64,000 bases of DNA from JAXMHQ01 sp046346665 (GTDB lineage Bacteria > Verrucomicrobiota > Verrucomicrobiia > Limisphaerales > JAXMHQ01), in assembly GCA_046346665.1 (NCBI GenBank), contig JAXMHQ010000011.1:1-64000 (forward strand), in the 5' to 3' direction. A model generated the notes under the pieces. That model did not search any database. It saw only the letters and a list, made by a program, of their open reading frames with translations, and was not told where the DNA came from. Below, piece by piece: positions 40,763 to 49,040 of the stretch. How positions within the stretch are numbered: position 1 is the stretch's first letter; each line of letters starts with the position of its first letter. A program made the translations under genes and the position numbers.

Positions 40763-40859
40763 GATGAAGTTCTATATCAATCCCGCCGCAGGGGGAAGCG
40801 AATTTTGGACGCGCAATGCCTGACTGATAGCCCGATCCTGAGATCGCGAAGCCCGCTCT

Positions 40860-40968
40860 TGTGTAGGAGACGCGGCACCGCGTCTCTAACATGGGGCGCC
40901 GCGATCGTGAGAGCGCGGAGCCTCCGCAATCGCAATCGCCAGGCGGTCCGCGATCTCACGATCGCGGC
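40860..40968. repeat. Inverted repeats rich in CGCGATC
   Basis: CCGCGATCGTGAGAGCGCGG (40899-40918) pairs with CCGCGATCTCACGATCGCGG (40949-40968) with one mismatch. An adjacent hairpin lies at about 40868-40886 (GAGACGCGG / CCGCGTCTC). It sits between the isomerase-like gene and gnd. Confidence 0.65.
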
Positions 40969-40987
40969 TACCCTGCGGCCCCGGCGA

Positions 40988-42457
40988 TCACACCGTGTAA
41001 GTCCCGGAAGCGGTGGTGCCGCCGTGGCCGGTCCAGTTGGTGTGGAAGAATTCGCCGCGCGGTTTGTCGACCCGTTCGTAGGTGTGCGCGCCGAAGTAAT
41101 CGCGCTGCGCCTGGAGCAGGTTCGCGGGGAGCGTGGCGCTCCGGTAGCCGTCGAAAAATGCCAGCGCCGTGCTGAACGCCGGCACCGGGATCCCGCGCTT
41201 CACCGCGGCCGACACCACCGCGCGCCAGCCTTTTTGGCACCGCTTGATTTCGCCGCGGAAATAATCGTCCAGCATCAGGTTCGCCAGCTTCGGGTTTTTG
41301 TCGAACGCCTCCTTGATCTTGCCGAGGAAGCGCGACCGGATGATGCAGCCGCCGCGCCACATCAGGGCGATGCCGCCGTAGTTCAGGTTCCACTTCGATT
41401 CCGCCGCCGCGGCGCGCATGAGCATGTAGCCTTGGGCGTAACTGACGATCTTGGATGCGTAAAGGGCGTCGCGGACGCTGTCGATGAATTCTTTCCGGGC
41501 CTCGGGTTTGCGGGCCTGGGGCAGGGCGGGGCGGGGCCCCTTCAGTTTCCGGGCCGCCTTGACGCGCTCATCCTTGAGGGCCGACACGCAGCGCGCGTAA
41601 ACCGCCTCGGCGATCAGCGTGATCGGGATGCCCAGGTCCGCGCTGCTTTGCACCGTCCATTTGCCGGTGCCCTTCTGCCCGGCGGTGTCCAGGATTTTTT
41701 CCACGAGCGGCTGGCCGTCGGTGTCTTTGAACCCGAAAATATCGCGCGTGATTTCGATCAGGTAGCTTTCGAGTTCACCCTCGTTCCATTCCTTGAACAC
41801 GGCGTGCAATTCCTCCGCGGTCAGGCCGAGGCCGGTTTTCAGGATGTTGTAGGCTTCGCAGATGAGCTGCATGTCGCCGTATTCAATTCCATTATGAACC
41901 ATCTTGACGTAATGACCCGCGCCGCCTTCGCCGACCCAGTCGCAGCACGGGGTGCCGTCCGCCACCTTGGCGGCGACGCCCTGGAAAATCGGCTTCACGT
42001 GCGGCCACGCCGCCGGCGATCCGCCCGGCATGATGCTCGGGCCGCGCCGCGCGCCCTCTTCGCCGCCCGAAACGCCGGTGCCGATGTAGAGCAGCCCCTT
42101 CGATTCCACCAGCTTCACCCGGCGCGCCGTGTCCTGGAACAATGAATTGCCTCCGTCGATGAGGATGTCGCCCGGCTCCAGCAACGGCAGCAGGTGCTCG
42201 ATGAATTCATCCACCGGCTTGCCCGCCTTCACCATCAACATCACCCGGCGCGGACGCTTCAGCATCGACACCATCTCCTCCAGCGAATGCGCGCCCAGCA
42301 CCTTCGTGCCCTTCGCTTCGTTCGCGAGGAATTCGTCCACCTTCGAAACGGTGCGATTGAACGCGGCCACCACGAACCCGTGGTCGTTCATGTTCAGGAT
42401 GAGATTCTGGCCCATCACGGCCAGCCCAATCACGGCTATGTCGGCTTTCGGTTCCAT
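40988..42457 (-). CDS. gnd: 6-Phosphogluconate dehydrogenase, decarboxylating
   Basis: A 489-residue cytoplasmic enzyme of the oxidative pentose phosphate pathway (6-phosphogluconate to ribulose 5-phosphate, CO2 and NAD(P)H). The Rossmann loop GLAVMGQNLILNMNDHGF (about 11-28), the NADP-region NRTVSKVDEF, ILIDGGNSLFQDTARR, the signature GAGHYVKMVHNGIEYGDMQ and the C-terminal RDYFGAHTYERVDKPRGEFFHTNW are all in place; the NRTVSK segment suggests NADP preference. It is a single minus-strand gene, related in function to pgi and pgm at the other end of the window. Confidence 0.96.
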   Translation of the reverse strand: MEPKADIAVIGLAVMGQNLILNMNDHGFVVAAFNRTVSKVDEFLANEAKGTKVLGAHSLEEMVSMLKRPRRVMLMVKAGKPVDEFIEHLLPLLEPGDILIDGGNSLFQDTARRVKLVESKGLLYIGTGVSGGEEGARRGPSIMPGGSPAAWPHVKPIFQGVAAKVADGTPCCDWVGEGGAGHYVKMVHNGIEYGDMQLICEAYNILKTGLGLTAEELHAVFKEWNEGELESYLIEITRDIFGFKDTDGQPLVEKILDTAGQKGTGKWTVQSSADLGIPITLIAEAVYARCVSALKDERVKAARKLKGPRPALPQARKPEARKEFIDSVRDALYASKIVSYAQGYMLMRAAAAESKWNLNYGGIALMWRGGCIIRSRFLGKIKEAFDKNPKLANLMLDDYFRGEIKRCQKGWRAVVSAAVKRGIPVPAFSTALAFFDGYRSATLPANLLQAQRDYFGAHTYERVDKPRGEFFHTNWTGHGGTTASGTYTV

Positions 42458-42603
42458 GTGTCAGCTTTCTAAAATCATGCGGATCGCCGGGACCAGTTCA
42501 ACCTTCCCGGCGCGCAAATCACGATACAACAGCCGCCCGGTGCGGCCAGAAGAATTTCACCCCGAAAACTGCACCCGCCTTGCGCCGGAATGCACCAGTT
42601 GAA

Positions 42604-42704
42604 AGTTAAAGAGTTTGAGAGTTTAGGAGTTTGAGAGTTAATCATCCTGGTGCCTCGGGCCGGCTCCGAACTCTTAAACTCTCAAACTCCTAAACTCCTA
42701 AACT
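42604..42704. repeat. Inverted repeat with 8-nt periodic arms (GAGTTTGA type)
   Basis: Left arm 42604-42641 (GAGTTTGA, GAGTTTAG, GAGTTTGA, GAGTTAAT); right arm 42668-42704 (AACTCTTA, AACTCTCA, AACTCCTA, AACTCCTA, AACTGC). The right arm runs into the last codons of the carbonic anhydrase gene. Confidence 0.75.
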
Positions 42705-43354
42705 GCTGTGTTGCTGATTCGCGCCACGGCCGTCTCCTGCAGCGCGTCCACTTCGTCGGGGCGCGTCGCCGTCATTTTCAAATCCTGCAGCAGCCCGTCC
42801 TTCAATCCGTAGATCCAGCCGTGCACCGAGAGTTCCTGGCCGCGTTCCCACGCGTCCTGCACAATCGTCGTCTGGCAGACGTTGCCCACCTGCTCGATGA
42901 CGTTGAGTTCGCACAGGCGATCCACCGCGGCGGATCCCGACCCGGCTGCGTCGACCCGGTCGCGGTGCTTTTGGCGGACGTCCTGGATGTGCCGGAGCCA
43001 GTTGTCGCTCAGCCCGATCCTGGAGCGCCGCAGCGCGGCCGCCACGCCGCTGCAGCCGTAGTGGCCGCACACAATCACGTGCCGCACCTTCAGGATTTCC
43101 ACCGCGAACTGCATCACCGACAGGCAGTTCAAATCGGTGTGCACCACGAGATTTCCGATATTGCGGTGGACGAACAATTCACCGGGCAGGAGCCCGACGA
43201 TTTCATTCGCCGGCACGCGGCTGTCCGAGCAGCCGATCCACAGGAATTGCGGGGATTGTTGGCGGGATAATTTCGAGAAGAATTCAGGGTCCTGCTGCCG
43301 GATGCGATCTGCCCACGCACGGTTGTTCGAGAAGAGGTGATTGAGGGTGCGCAT
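42698..43354 (-). CDS. can: Beta-class carbonic anhydrase
   Basis: A 218-residue zinc enzyme from the ATG at 43354 interconverting CO2 and bicarbonate. The catalytic set is present: CSDSRVPANEI (zinc Cys and the Asp-Arg dyad, about residues 42-52), FVHRNIGNLV and VCGHYGCSGVAAA with the zinc His and Cys (about 96-108). Length and motif spacing match E. coli Can (220). The stop codon lies in the repeat arm at 42668-42704. It is on the same strand as dgt, ispH and gnd but not tightly linked. Confidence 0.95.
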   Translation of the reverse strand: MRTLNHLFSNNRAWADRIRQQDPEFFSKLSRQQSPQFLWIGCSDSRVPANEIVGLLPGELFVHRNIGNLVVHTDLNCLSVMQFAVEILKVRHVIVCGHYGCSGVAAALRRSRIGLSDNWLRHIQDVRQKHRDRVDAAGSGSAAVDRLCELNVIEQVGNVCQTTIVQDAWERGQELSVHGWIYGLKDGLLQDLKMTATRPDEVDALQETAVARISNTAV

Positions 43355-43377
43355 GTGGGCAGGATGCCGGAGGGGCG

Positions 43378-43502
43378 GTCGAAGGTCGAGTGTCGAGTGT
43401 CGAGTGTCGCGAGCCGGAATTAGCCCGGAACTCCGCATGTCGACGGTCAAGGAACCCGGAGCGCGACGGCTTGCCCTCGACTCTCGACGCTCGGCTTTCG
43501 AC
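43378..43502. repeat. Inverted repeat with 7-nt periodic arms (GTCGAGT type)
   Basis: Left arm 43378-43412 has GTCGAGT three times; right arm 43475-43502 has CTCGACT, CTCGACG, CTCGGCT, TTCGACT. The right arm is inside the last codons of dgt and contributes its C-terminal residues (RKPSVESRG). Confidence 0.7.
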
Positions 43503-44658
43503 TGCCTTTTAATTTTGTTCCAAACAGCCGCTCGTGTTCCTGGATGGCGTAGCGATCCGTCATGCCCGCGATGTAATCGCACACGGCGCGATGGAGGCCC
43601 TGCCGGCGGACCGGTCCGGCACCGAGGCTGCGGATGCCGGCGGGGTGGCGGACATAATGGCGGAAGAGATCCTCCAGCCGTCTCACCGCGCGCATGTTGG
43701 GCTGGTGAACCTCGGGGTTGAAGTAAAGATTGCGGTAGAGATAACGCCGCAGTTCCAGGTTCAGTTCGCGCCGCTCCCGGCTGTAACCCGCGAGCGGGCG
43801 CGGGTGGCGCCGGACGTCGTTCGCGCTGAGCACGCCGGCCTTTCGGATTCGTTCCTCGGTGGTGTTCACCACGTCGGTGACCTGGAGGTCGATGATGCAG
43901 CGGATGATGAAATAGCGCCGCCGCTCGCCGGTGAGGCGGCCGTAATCGCGCTCCACGGATTTGGCCGCGCGGCGCCATAGCCGGACGTGCCTGAGCAGTT
44001 CGGTTTCGGAAAGCAGTTTCGAATCGAGTCCATCGTCCAGGTCGTGGCTGTAATAGGTGATTTCGTCTGCGAGGTTGGCGACCTGGGCTTCGAGGGAAGC
44101 GGACGGCGAGGCGAATTCCGCGCGGCGGCCGGGCTGGTCGTAGGCCGTGTGATGTTTGGCGAGACCTTCCCGGACTTCCCAGGTGAGGTTTAATCCGCGG
44201 AACCGCGGGTATTTCTGTTCGAGTTCCTCCACGATGCGGAGGCTCTGGCGGTTGTGCTCGAAGCCGCCGTGCCGTTTCATCAGGCGGTTCAGGGCGGTCT
44301 CGCCGCGGTGGCCGAAGGGGGAATGGCCGAGATCGTGGGCGAGGGCGATGGTTTCCGCGAGGTCCTCGTTCAGGCGCAGGGCGCGCGCGATGTTGCGGGA
44401 GACGGCGGCCACCTCGATGGTGTGGGTGAGGCGCGTGCGCAGGTGGTCCCCTGTGCCATTTAGAAAGACCTGGGTCTTGTATTCCAGCCGGCGGAAGGCG
44501 CGCGAATGAATCACGCGATCACGGTCCCGCTGGTATTCCGTCCGCCATTCCGGCCCGGGTTCCGGATGCCGCCTCCCGCGGGTGTCGCAGCTTAATTGAG
44601 CGTAAGGCGCCAGCGTCAGGCGCTCCAGTTGTTCCAGTTCAATCCGTGTCCGCGGCAT
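43447..44658 (-). CDS. dgt: Deoxyguanosinetriphosphate triphosphohydrolase-like HD protein
   Basis: A 403-residue HD-domain enzyme that hydrolyses dNTPs to deoxynucleoside and tripolyphosphate. Seen: the family opening RRHPEPGPEWRTEYQRDRDRVIHSRAFRRLEYKTQVF (in pieces), H-R-x...R-LTHTIEVAAVSRNIAR (first His), LAHDLGHSPFGHRGE (HD pair, about 112-126) and a distal Asp in ITYYSHDLDDGLDS. This matches bacterial dGTPase-like proteins of about 380-440 residues. The last dozen codons lie in a periodic repeat, so the C-terminus may vary between relatives. The next gene upstream, ispH, is 14 nt away on the same strand. Confidence 0.93.
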   Translation of the reverse strand: MPRTRIELEQLERLTLAPYAQLSCDTRGRRHPEPGPEWRTEYQRDRDRVIHSRAFRRLEYKTQVFLNGTGDHLRTRLTHTIEVAAVSRNIARALRLNEDLAETIALAHDLGHSPFGHRGETALNRLMKRHGGFEHNRQSLRIVEELEQKYPRFRGLNLTWEVREGLAKHHTAYDQPGRRAEFASPSASLEAQVANLADEITYYSHDLDDGLDSKLLSETELLRHVRLWRRAAKSVERDYGRLTGERRRYFIIRCIIDLQVTDVVNTTEERIRKAGVLSANDVRRHPRPLAGYSRERRELNLELRRYLYRNLYFNPEVHQPNMRAVRRLEDLFRHYVRHPAGIRSLGAGPVRRQGLHRAVCDYIAGMTDRYAIQEHERLFGTKLKGSRKPSVESRGQAVALRVP

Positions 44659-44672
44659 CGTGTGGGCACGGC

Positions 44673-45914
44673 TTAGCGGGCGAGGAATTCCTGGACGGAG
44701 ACGCCGCGCAGCTCGAACAGGCGCCGGATGACGTCCTCGATCAGATTGTTCGGGCAGGAGGCGCCCGCCGTGATGCCCACCGTGGCCTTGTCCTGGGGCA
44801 GCCAGTTCTGGGTCTCGATTTCCTCGTGCCGATGCAGATCGAAGTGGCGGATCTTCCGGTCGGATTCCATCTTCGAAGCGTTCTTGATGAAGAACGTGGG
44901 CAGCTTGGATTCGCCCATTTCGGCGAGGTGCGACGTGTTGGAGGAATTGTAGCCGCCGATGACGATCAGCAGGTCGAGCGGTTCGCGCAACAATTTGCCG
45001 AGCGCGTCCTGTCGATCCTGGGTGGCGCCGCAGATGGTGTCAAAGAACCGGAAATGCCGATCGAGATTGGCCGCGCCGTATTTCTGGCTCATGGCGTTGC
45101 GAAGCAGCCGCTGCACTTCCTCCGTCTCGCCGCGGAGCATGGTCGTCTGGTTCGCGACGCCCACCGCCTGCAGGTGGACGTCGGGATCGAATCCCTCGGA
45201 ATAGGCGCCTTTGAATTTTTCGAGGAATTCCTGCTTGTTGCCTCCCTTGAGGATGTAATCGCAGACGTATTCGGTCTCCTTGAGCGTGAACACGACGAGA
45301 TAATGCCCCGTTCCGTAGGCGCGCGCCTGGCTGCTCGTCGCCTTGGTCTCCTCGTGCCACGCTTTGCCGTGAATGATGCTGGTGACGGTCTCTTTCGAAT
45401 ACTGCCGCACCCGCTTCCATACGCTCATCACGTCCCCGCATGTCGTGTCCACCAGGTAACACCCACTCGCCTCGAGTTTCTGCCGGGTGGCCACCTCGGT
45501 GCCGAAGGCCGGGATCAACACCACGTCGTCCGGCGTCAAATTCAAACTCGCCAGCTCGTCATCCGACGGCTTTGGTGACAGGCTGACAATGCCCATTTCC
45601 CGGATCTGATCGTTGACCTCGGGGTTGTGAATGATTTCGCCCAGCAGGAAGATGCGGGTCGGGGCGGGGAACCGCTTGCGGGCCGCGTAGGCCAGGTCGA
45701 TCGCCCGTTCCACCCCGTAACAAAACCCGAATTCCTTGGCCAGTTTCACCGTCAACCGGCCCGGAATGTCGATCACCCCGCCGTTCGCGCGGATGTAATC
45801 GACCAGTTCACTGCGATAATGCTGAACCACCAGGGCCTGGACGGCTTCCATGATGTCCGGCCGTCGCAAATTGACCTTTTGAGGCGCAGTGGGCGCATGG
45901 GATGACATGGGCAA
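44673..45914 (-). CDS. ispH: 4-Hydroxy-3-methylbut-2-enyl diphosphate reductase, long type
   Basis: A 413-residue [4Fe-4S] enzyme performing the last step of the MEP isoprenoid pathway. The three iron-sulfur cysteines are visible in FCYGVERAIDLAY, DTTCGDVMSVWKRV and GASCPNNLIEDVI. The substrate loop reads IIHGKAWHEETKATSS. It is about 100 residues longer than E. coli IspH (316), resembling the plant/cyanobacterial long type in size and in the HGK-x-x-HEET segment. It is followed on the same strand by dgt after 14 nt. The start at 45914 has no rival close by. Confidence 0.95.
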   Translation of the reverse strand: MPMSSHAPTAPQKVNLRRPDIMEAVQALVVQHYRSELVDYIRANGGVIDIPGRLTVKLAKEFGFCYGVERAIDLAYAARKRFPAPTRIFLLGEIIHNPEVNDQIREMGIVSLSPKPSDDELASLNLTPDDVVLIPAFGTEVATRQKLEASGCYLVDTTCGDVMSVWKRVRQYSKETVTSIIHGKAWHEETKATSSQARAYGTGHYLVVFTLKETEYVCDYILKGGNKQEFLEKFKGAYSEGFDPDVHLQAVGVANQTTMLRGETEEVQRLLRNAMSQKYGAANLDRHFRFFDTICGATQDRQDALGKLLREPLDLLIVIGGYNSSNTSHLAEMGESKLPTFFIKNASKMESDRKIRHFDLHRHEEIETQNWLPQDKATVGITAGASCPNNLIEDVIRRLFELRGVSVQEFLAR

Positions 45915-46139
45915 AATCTATCATTCGAAGCTGCGGATGCAAAGGCAGAATGCGCGGCGCAGGAGCGCGTGCGTGGCGCGTGGAGGACGCCGGGTGGCTG
46001 CGTGTAAGTACGGATGGCAGTCGCATGAATGTGCGGTTGCATCCTGCGGTGGAGGCGACTATAAGGGACAGGTAGAAGGCTTGCTTAGCCGAACTGAACC
46101 CTGATCCTGCATCTCAGAAGCAGCGCTCTCACAAAGCCT

Positions 46140-46823
46140 ATGAAAAAACAAATCCTCCTCGCGGCGGCACTGGCGATGGCCTCGTCTGCGCTCGCCCAGA
46201 CTCTGCCGATCTACGTGGCCGGTGATTTCAACAGTTGGAATGCCGCCGGAAACGTCATGACCGAGACTTCGCCAGGCATTTGGCAGGTCGCGCTCACGGG
46301 ATTGTCCGTGGGGCGCCACGAATTTAAATTCACGCAGGGCGATTGGGGCTGGAATTATCCCGGCGCGAACAGCTGGCTCTACACCGCCCCGGATGGGAGC
46401 ATCACCATCACCTACGATTCGAACACCTATGCCGACGGCTGGAGCAGCGCGTCGCAGCGGATCGGTTTGAATGTCGATCCCGGCAACTGGACTGCCGCGG
46501 GTGATTTTGAGGGATGGAACAACGCCGCCGGCAACATGACGCCGCTCGGTGGCGGCATTTACATGGCCCAGGTCACCACTCCCGGCGATCATCTTTGGAA
46601 AGCCGTCGTGACGGGGACGTGGGATTCCATCAGCTGGGATAACCGGAGCGTCGGCACGGCGGACTGGGCTTTCAGCGTGGGCGCAGGCCAGGTGGCGAAC
46701 CTGTATGTGAACGCGCTGACCGGCGTGGGCAAGGTGGACATTATAAACGTGCCCGAACCCGGCACCCTGGCGATTCTCGGCGGCGGCCTGGCGATGCTCG
46801 TCGCGGCCCGCAAACGGAATTAA
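46140..46823 (+). CDS. PEP-CTERM protein with two glycogen-binding-like repeats
   Basis: A 227-residue exported protein: signal peptide (MKKQILLAAALAMASSALAQ), then two similar domains of about 90 residues, each with a GDF-x-x-WN core (YVAGDFNSWNAAGNVMTE and AAGDFEGWNNAAGNMTPL) and HEFKF/HLWKAV turns, as in CBM48/SusE-like starch- or glycogen-binding modules. The end is a textbook PEP-CTERM signal: VPEPGTLAILGGGLAMLVAARKRN read as PEP, hydrophobic segment, basic tail. Such proteins are sorted and cleaved by an exosortase and end up on the surface or in extracellular matrix. No exosortase is in the window. A terminator follows at 46853. Confidence 0.85.
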   Translation: MKKQILLAAALAMASSALAQTLPIYVAGDFNSWNAAGNVMTETSPGIWQVALTGLSVGRHEFKFTQGDWGWNYPGANSWLYTAPDGSITITYDSNTYADGWSSASQRIGLNVDPGNWTAAGDFEGWNNAAGNMTPLGGGIYMAQVTTPGDHLWKAVVTGTWDSISWDNRSVGTADWAFSVGAGQVANLYVNALTGVGKVDIINVPEPGTLAILGGGLAMLVAARKRN

Positions 46824-46852
46824 GCCCTCAAAATTGTTCTAGTTCGAATCGA

Positions 46853-46878
46853 AAGCCCCGCTTCGGCGGGGCTTTTTT
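46853..46878 (+). terminator. Intrinsic terminator after the PEP-CTERM gene
   Basis: AAAGCCCCG CTTCGG CGGGGCTTTTTT: an 8-bp stem with a CTTCGG-type tight loop and a T-tract. Confidence 0.9.
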
Positions 46879-46904
46879 CTGCCCGGCGTCGATCGATCTT
46901 CAGA

Positions 46905-48695
46905 TCACCTGGCGACCGGAGTGATGCGAAACAAACCGGCGCCCTGGAGCGGGATGTCGGAGCTGAAGTGATTCGTAAATGTGCCGAGGTCCTGGCGCTT
47001 CCACAAATCGCGCACGTTCGCGGCCCCGGCGATCCCGAGGTCCTGCAGCGAGACGGAAACCCGGCTGCGCGCCGGTTTGAGGCTGACGGGCGGATCCACG
47101 ATGACCAGGAACTGGATGGAACCTTTGCCTTCGCTGCCGGTGGTGAGCGCGCCGCGGGCGGTGAAGGTGTCGTAACCGGGCGGAAGATCATACGCGATGA
47201 CGGAGACCGCGTGGGTGCCGATGCCTTCGACGGTTTTTCCGTTCAGCGTGAGCGGCTGGTTTTCCACCGTGCGATTCACCTGCGGTTCGTTCCAGCCGGC
47301 GGTGGCGAACGACCATTTCAGATCGGTCAGTTTCAGGTCTTTTCCGCCGCCGCGGAGTTTCGGTTCGATCCAGGCCCCGTGGTTTCGGTAGAGCCCGCCG
47401 CCGCCTTCTCCGATGAGCAGGACAAGCTGGTGCGCGTTGGTGATCGGCACGGAAATGTCGGCGATTTCGGCGCCCGCCTCGCCGCGCAGGACGCGGCTGG
47501 TGAACGCCGGGTGCGAGAGGTCGAACGGCATTTCGTTGTCCTGCGCGTTGAGCAGGGCGACATAACGATCGGCGCTGCCGGGTGCCTCGGCGGCCCAGAC
47601 GACGAGATCGTTGGTACGCGACAACTGGCGGTTGCCGGCGCTGGACTGGTTTACGGCGAGCACTTCGGGATTGGTCAGCAGGGCCAGCGTGAACGGGTCC
47701 AGTTTGGTCATGTCGGCTCCGAGGATGAGCGGCGAGCGGGCGATGCACCACAGCGACATGCAAAAGAACTGTTCGTCCTTCGTGAAGCGTGTCGGCCGCG
47801 TGAATTCAATCGTTCCAAACGGCAGCATGTCGCCGTCCGGCCACGCGCCCGGCGCGCGGTAACGGTTCCATCGATCCAGCCGCCCGAGCATTCCGTACAG
47901 CGGCGGCCAGCGGTCCCAGAAATCGTCCGAGACGCGCCACATGTTGGCGTGCGTGCGGACATGATCCGCGCGGGCCAAGGGTGTGTCGCCGGGCGACAGG
48001 CTGAGCACGATGGCGCGCCCGGTCTTGTCGATCGCCTTGCGGATTGCCTCGATCTCGGCCTGCTGCACCTCGTCGTACGGCCGGGCGATGTCGTCGACTT
48101 TGACGAAATCCACGCCCCAAGCGGCGTATTGGGCAAAGACGGAATCGTAATAGTTCTGCGCGCCGGGCCGGGAGAGGTCGACGCCGAACATGTCGGGGTT
48201 CCAGGGGCAGATGCTGTTGGTGAGCGCGATGTCGGCGGCGTGCAGGGAGGTGCCGAGGATGGCGGTGTTCTGCCGGACAGCCTGGCGCGGGATGCCGCGC
48301 ATGGCGTGAATGCCGAACTTGAGTCCCCTGGAATGAATGTAATCGGCGAGGGGCTTGAATCCGGCGCCGGCGGCGGCGGATGGAAATTTGCTGACGGCGG
48401 GCAGGAGCCGGCCGAATTCATCCATCGCAAGCGCGGCGCCCTCGTGGTATTCGTGCCCTTTGGATTTCCCTTCGTACCACTGGATGTCCACGGTGAAGTA
48501 GGTCCAGCCGAAGGGCTTCAACTGCGCGGCCATCGCGTCCGCCTGGGTTTTGGCCTCGGCTTCAGTCAGGGTGGTGCCGAAGCAATCCCAACTGTTCCAA
48601 CCCATGGGCGGGGTTGGCGCGAATTTCCAGAACGCGGGATCGGCCTGTGCAGCCGCGGCGCACAGCGCGAACAAGGCAAGGTAACGTCGGAGCAT
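46905..48695 (-). CDS. Secreted alpha-galactosidase, GH27, with NPCBM domain
   Basis: A 596-residue secreted glycosidase with a signal peptide (MLRRYLALFALCAAAAQA). The GH27 barrel starts TPPMGWNSWDCFG (about 28-40). The nucleophile is in VDFVKVDDIARP (Asp about 195) and the acid/base in WRVSDDFWDRW (about 253). FFCMSLWCIARSPLILGADMTKLD is also family-typical. After a C-terminal beta-sandwich, an NPCBM-type carbohydrate-binding domain follows (GGGKDLKLTDLKWSFATAGW, GTHAVSVIAYDLP). It would remove terminal alpha-galactose or related residues from plant or algal polysaccharides. It ends facing the PEP-CTERM gene. Confidence 0.9.
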   Translation of the reverse strand: MLRRYLALFALCAAAAQADPAFWKFAPTPPMGWNSWDCFGTTLTEAEAKTQADAMAAQLKPFGWTYFTVDIQWYEGKSKGHEYHEGAALAMDEFGRLLPAVSKFPSAAAGAGFKPLADYIHSRGLKFGIHAMRGIPRQAVRQNTAILGTSLHAADIALTNSICPWNPDMFGVDLSRPGAQNYYDSVFAQYAAWGVDFVKVDDIARPYDEVQQAEIEAIRKAIDKTGRAIVLSLSPGDTPLARADHVRTHANMWRVSDDFWDRWPPLYGMLGRLDRWNRYRAPGAWPDGDMLPFGTIEFTRPTRFTKDEQFFCMSLWCIARSPLILGADMTKLDPFTLALLTNPEVLAVNQSSAGNRQLSRTNDLVVWAAEAPGSADRYVALLNAQDNEMPFDLSHPAFTSRVLRGEAGAEIADISVPITNAHQLVLLIGEGGGGLYRNHGAWIEPKLRGGGKDLKLTDLKWSFATAGWNEPQVNRTVENQPLTLNGKTVEGIGTHAVSVIAYDLPPGYDTFTARGALTTGSEGKGSIQFLVIVDPPVSLKPARSRVSVSLQDLGIAGAANVRDLWKRQDLGTFTNHFSSDIPLQGAGLFRITPVAR

Positions 48696-48746
48696 GCCGC
48701 GAGGATGATTTCTGTTGGATCGCCGGACAAGATCAAATCGGCTTTT

Positions 48747-48832
48747 TGACAGAATGGAAAGAATGGACCGAATTACCGGTTGGACGCAGCCTGCGAATGA
48801 AAATCATTCTGTTCATTCTGTTGATTCTGTCA
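48747..48832. repeat. Inverted repeat with 9-nt periodic arms (GACAGAATG type)
   Basis: Left arm 48747-48772 (GACAGAATG, GAAAGAATG, GACCGAAT); right arm 48801-48832 (ATTCTGTTC, ATTCTGTTG, ATTCTGTC). This is an intact relative of the hairpin interrupted by the MITE at 29379-29783. Confidence 0.75.
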
Positions 48833-48901
48833 GAAGGGGAATGGCTCCGCTTTGAAATTGACATTGCGCAGGCCCGGAATCGTGCGATGATGCACCCGGT
48901 C

Positions 48902-48979
48902 CGGAGCGTAGCTCAGCCTGGCTAGAGCACTTGCTTTGGGAGCAAGACGTCGCAGGTTCGAATCCTGTCGCTCCGACCA
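48902..48979 (+). tRNA. tRNA-Pro (TGG)
   Basis: Acceptor CGGAGCG (48902-48908) pairs with CGCTCCG (48969-48975); anticodon stem CTTGC/GCAAG with loop TTTGGGA gives anticodon TGG; T-stem GCAGG/CCTGT around TTCGAAT; CCA is encoded. A TTGACA at 48858-48863 lies upstream but the -10 is weak. The C1:G72 pair is typical of proline tRNAs, as in the fragment at 3350-3377. Confidence 0.96.
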
Positions 48980-49040
48980 CTCCTTCTGGATTTCAAATCT
49001 CAAATTTGAAATTTCAAATCAGAAATCCCCACGGCCCGCC

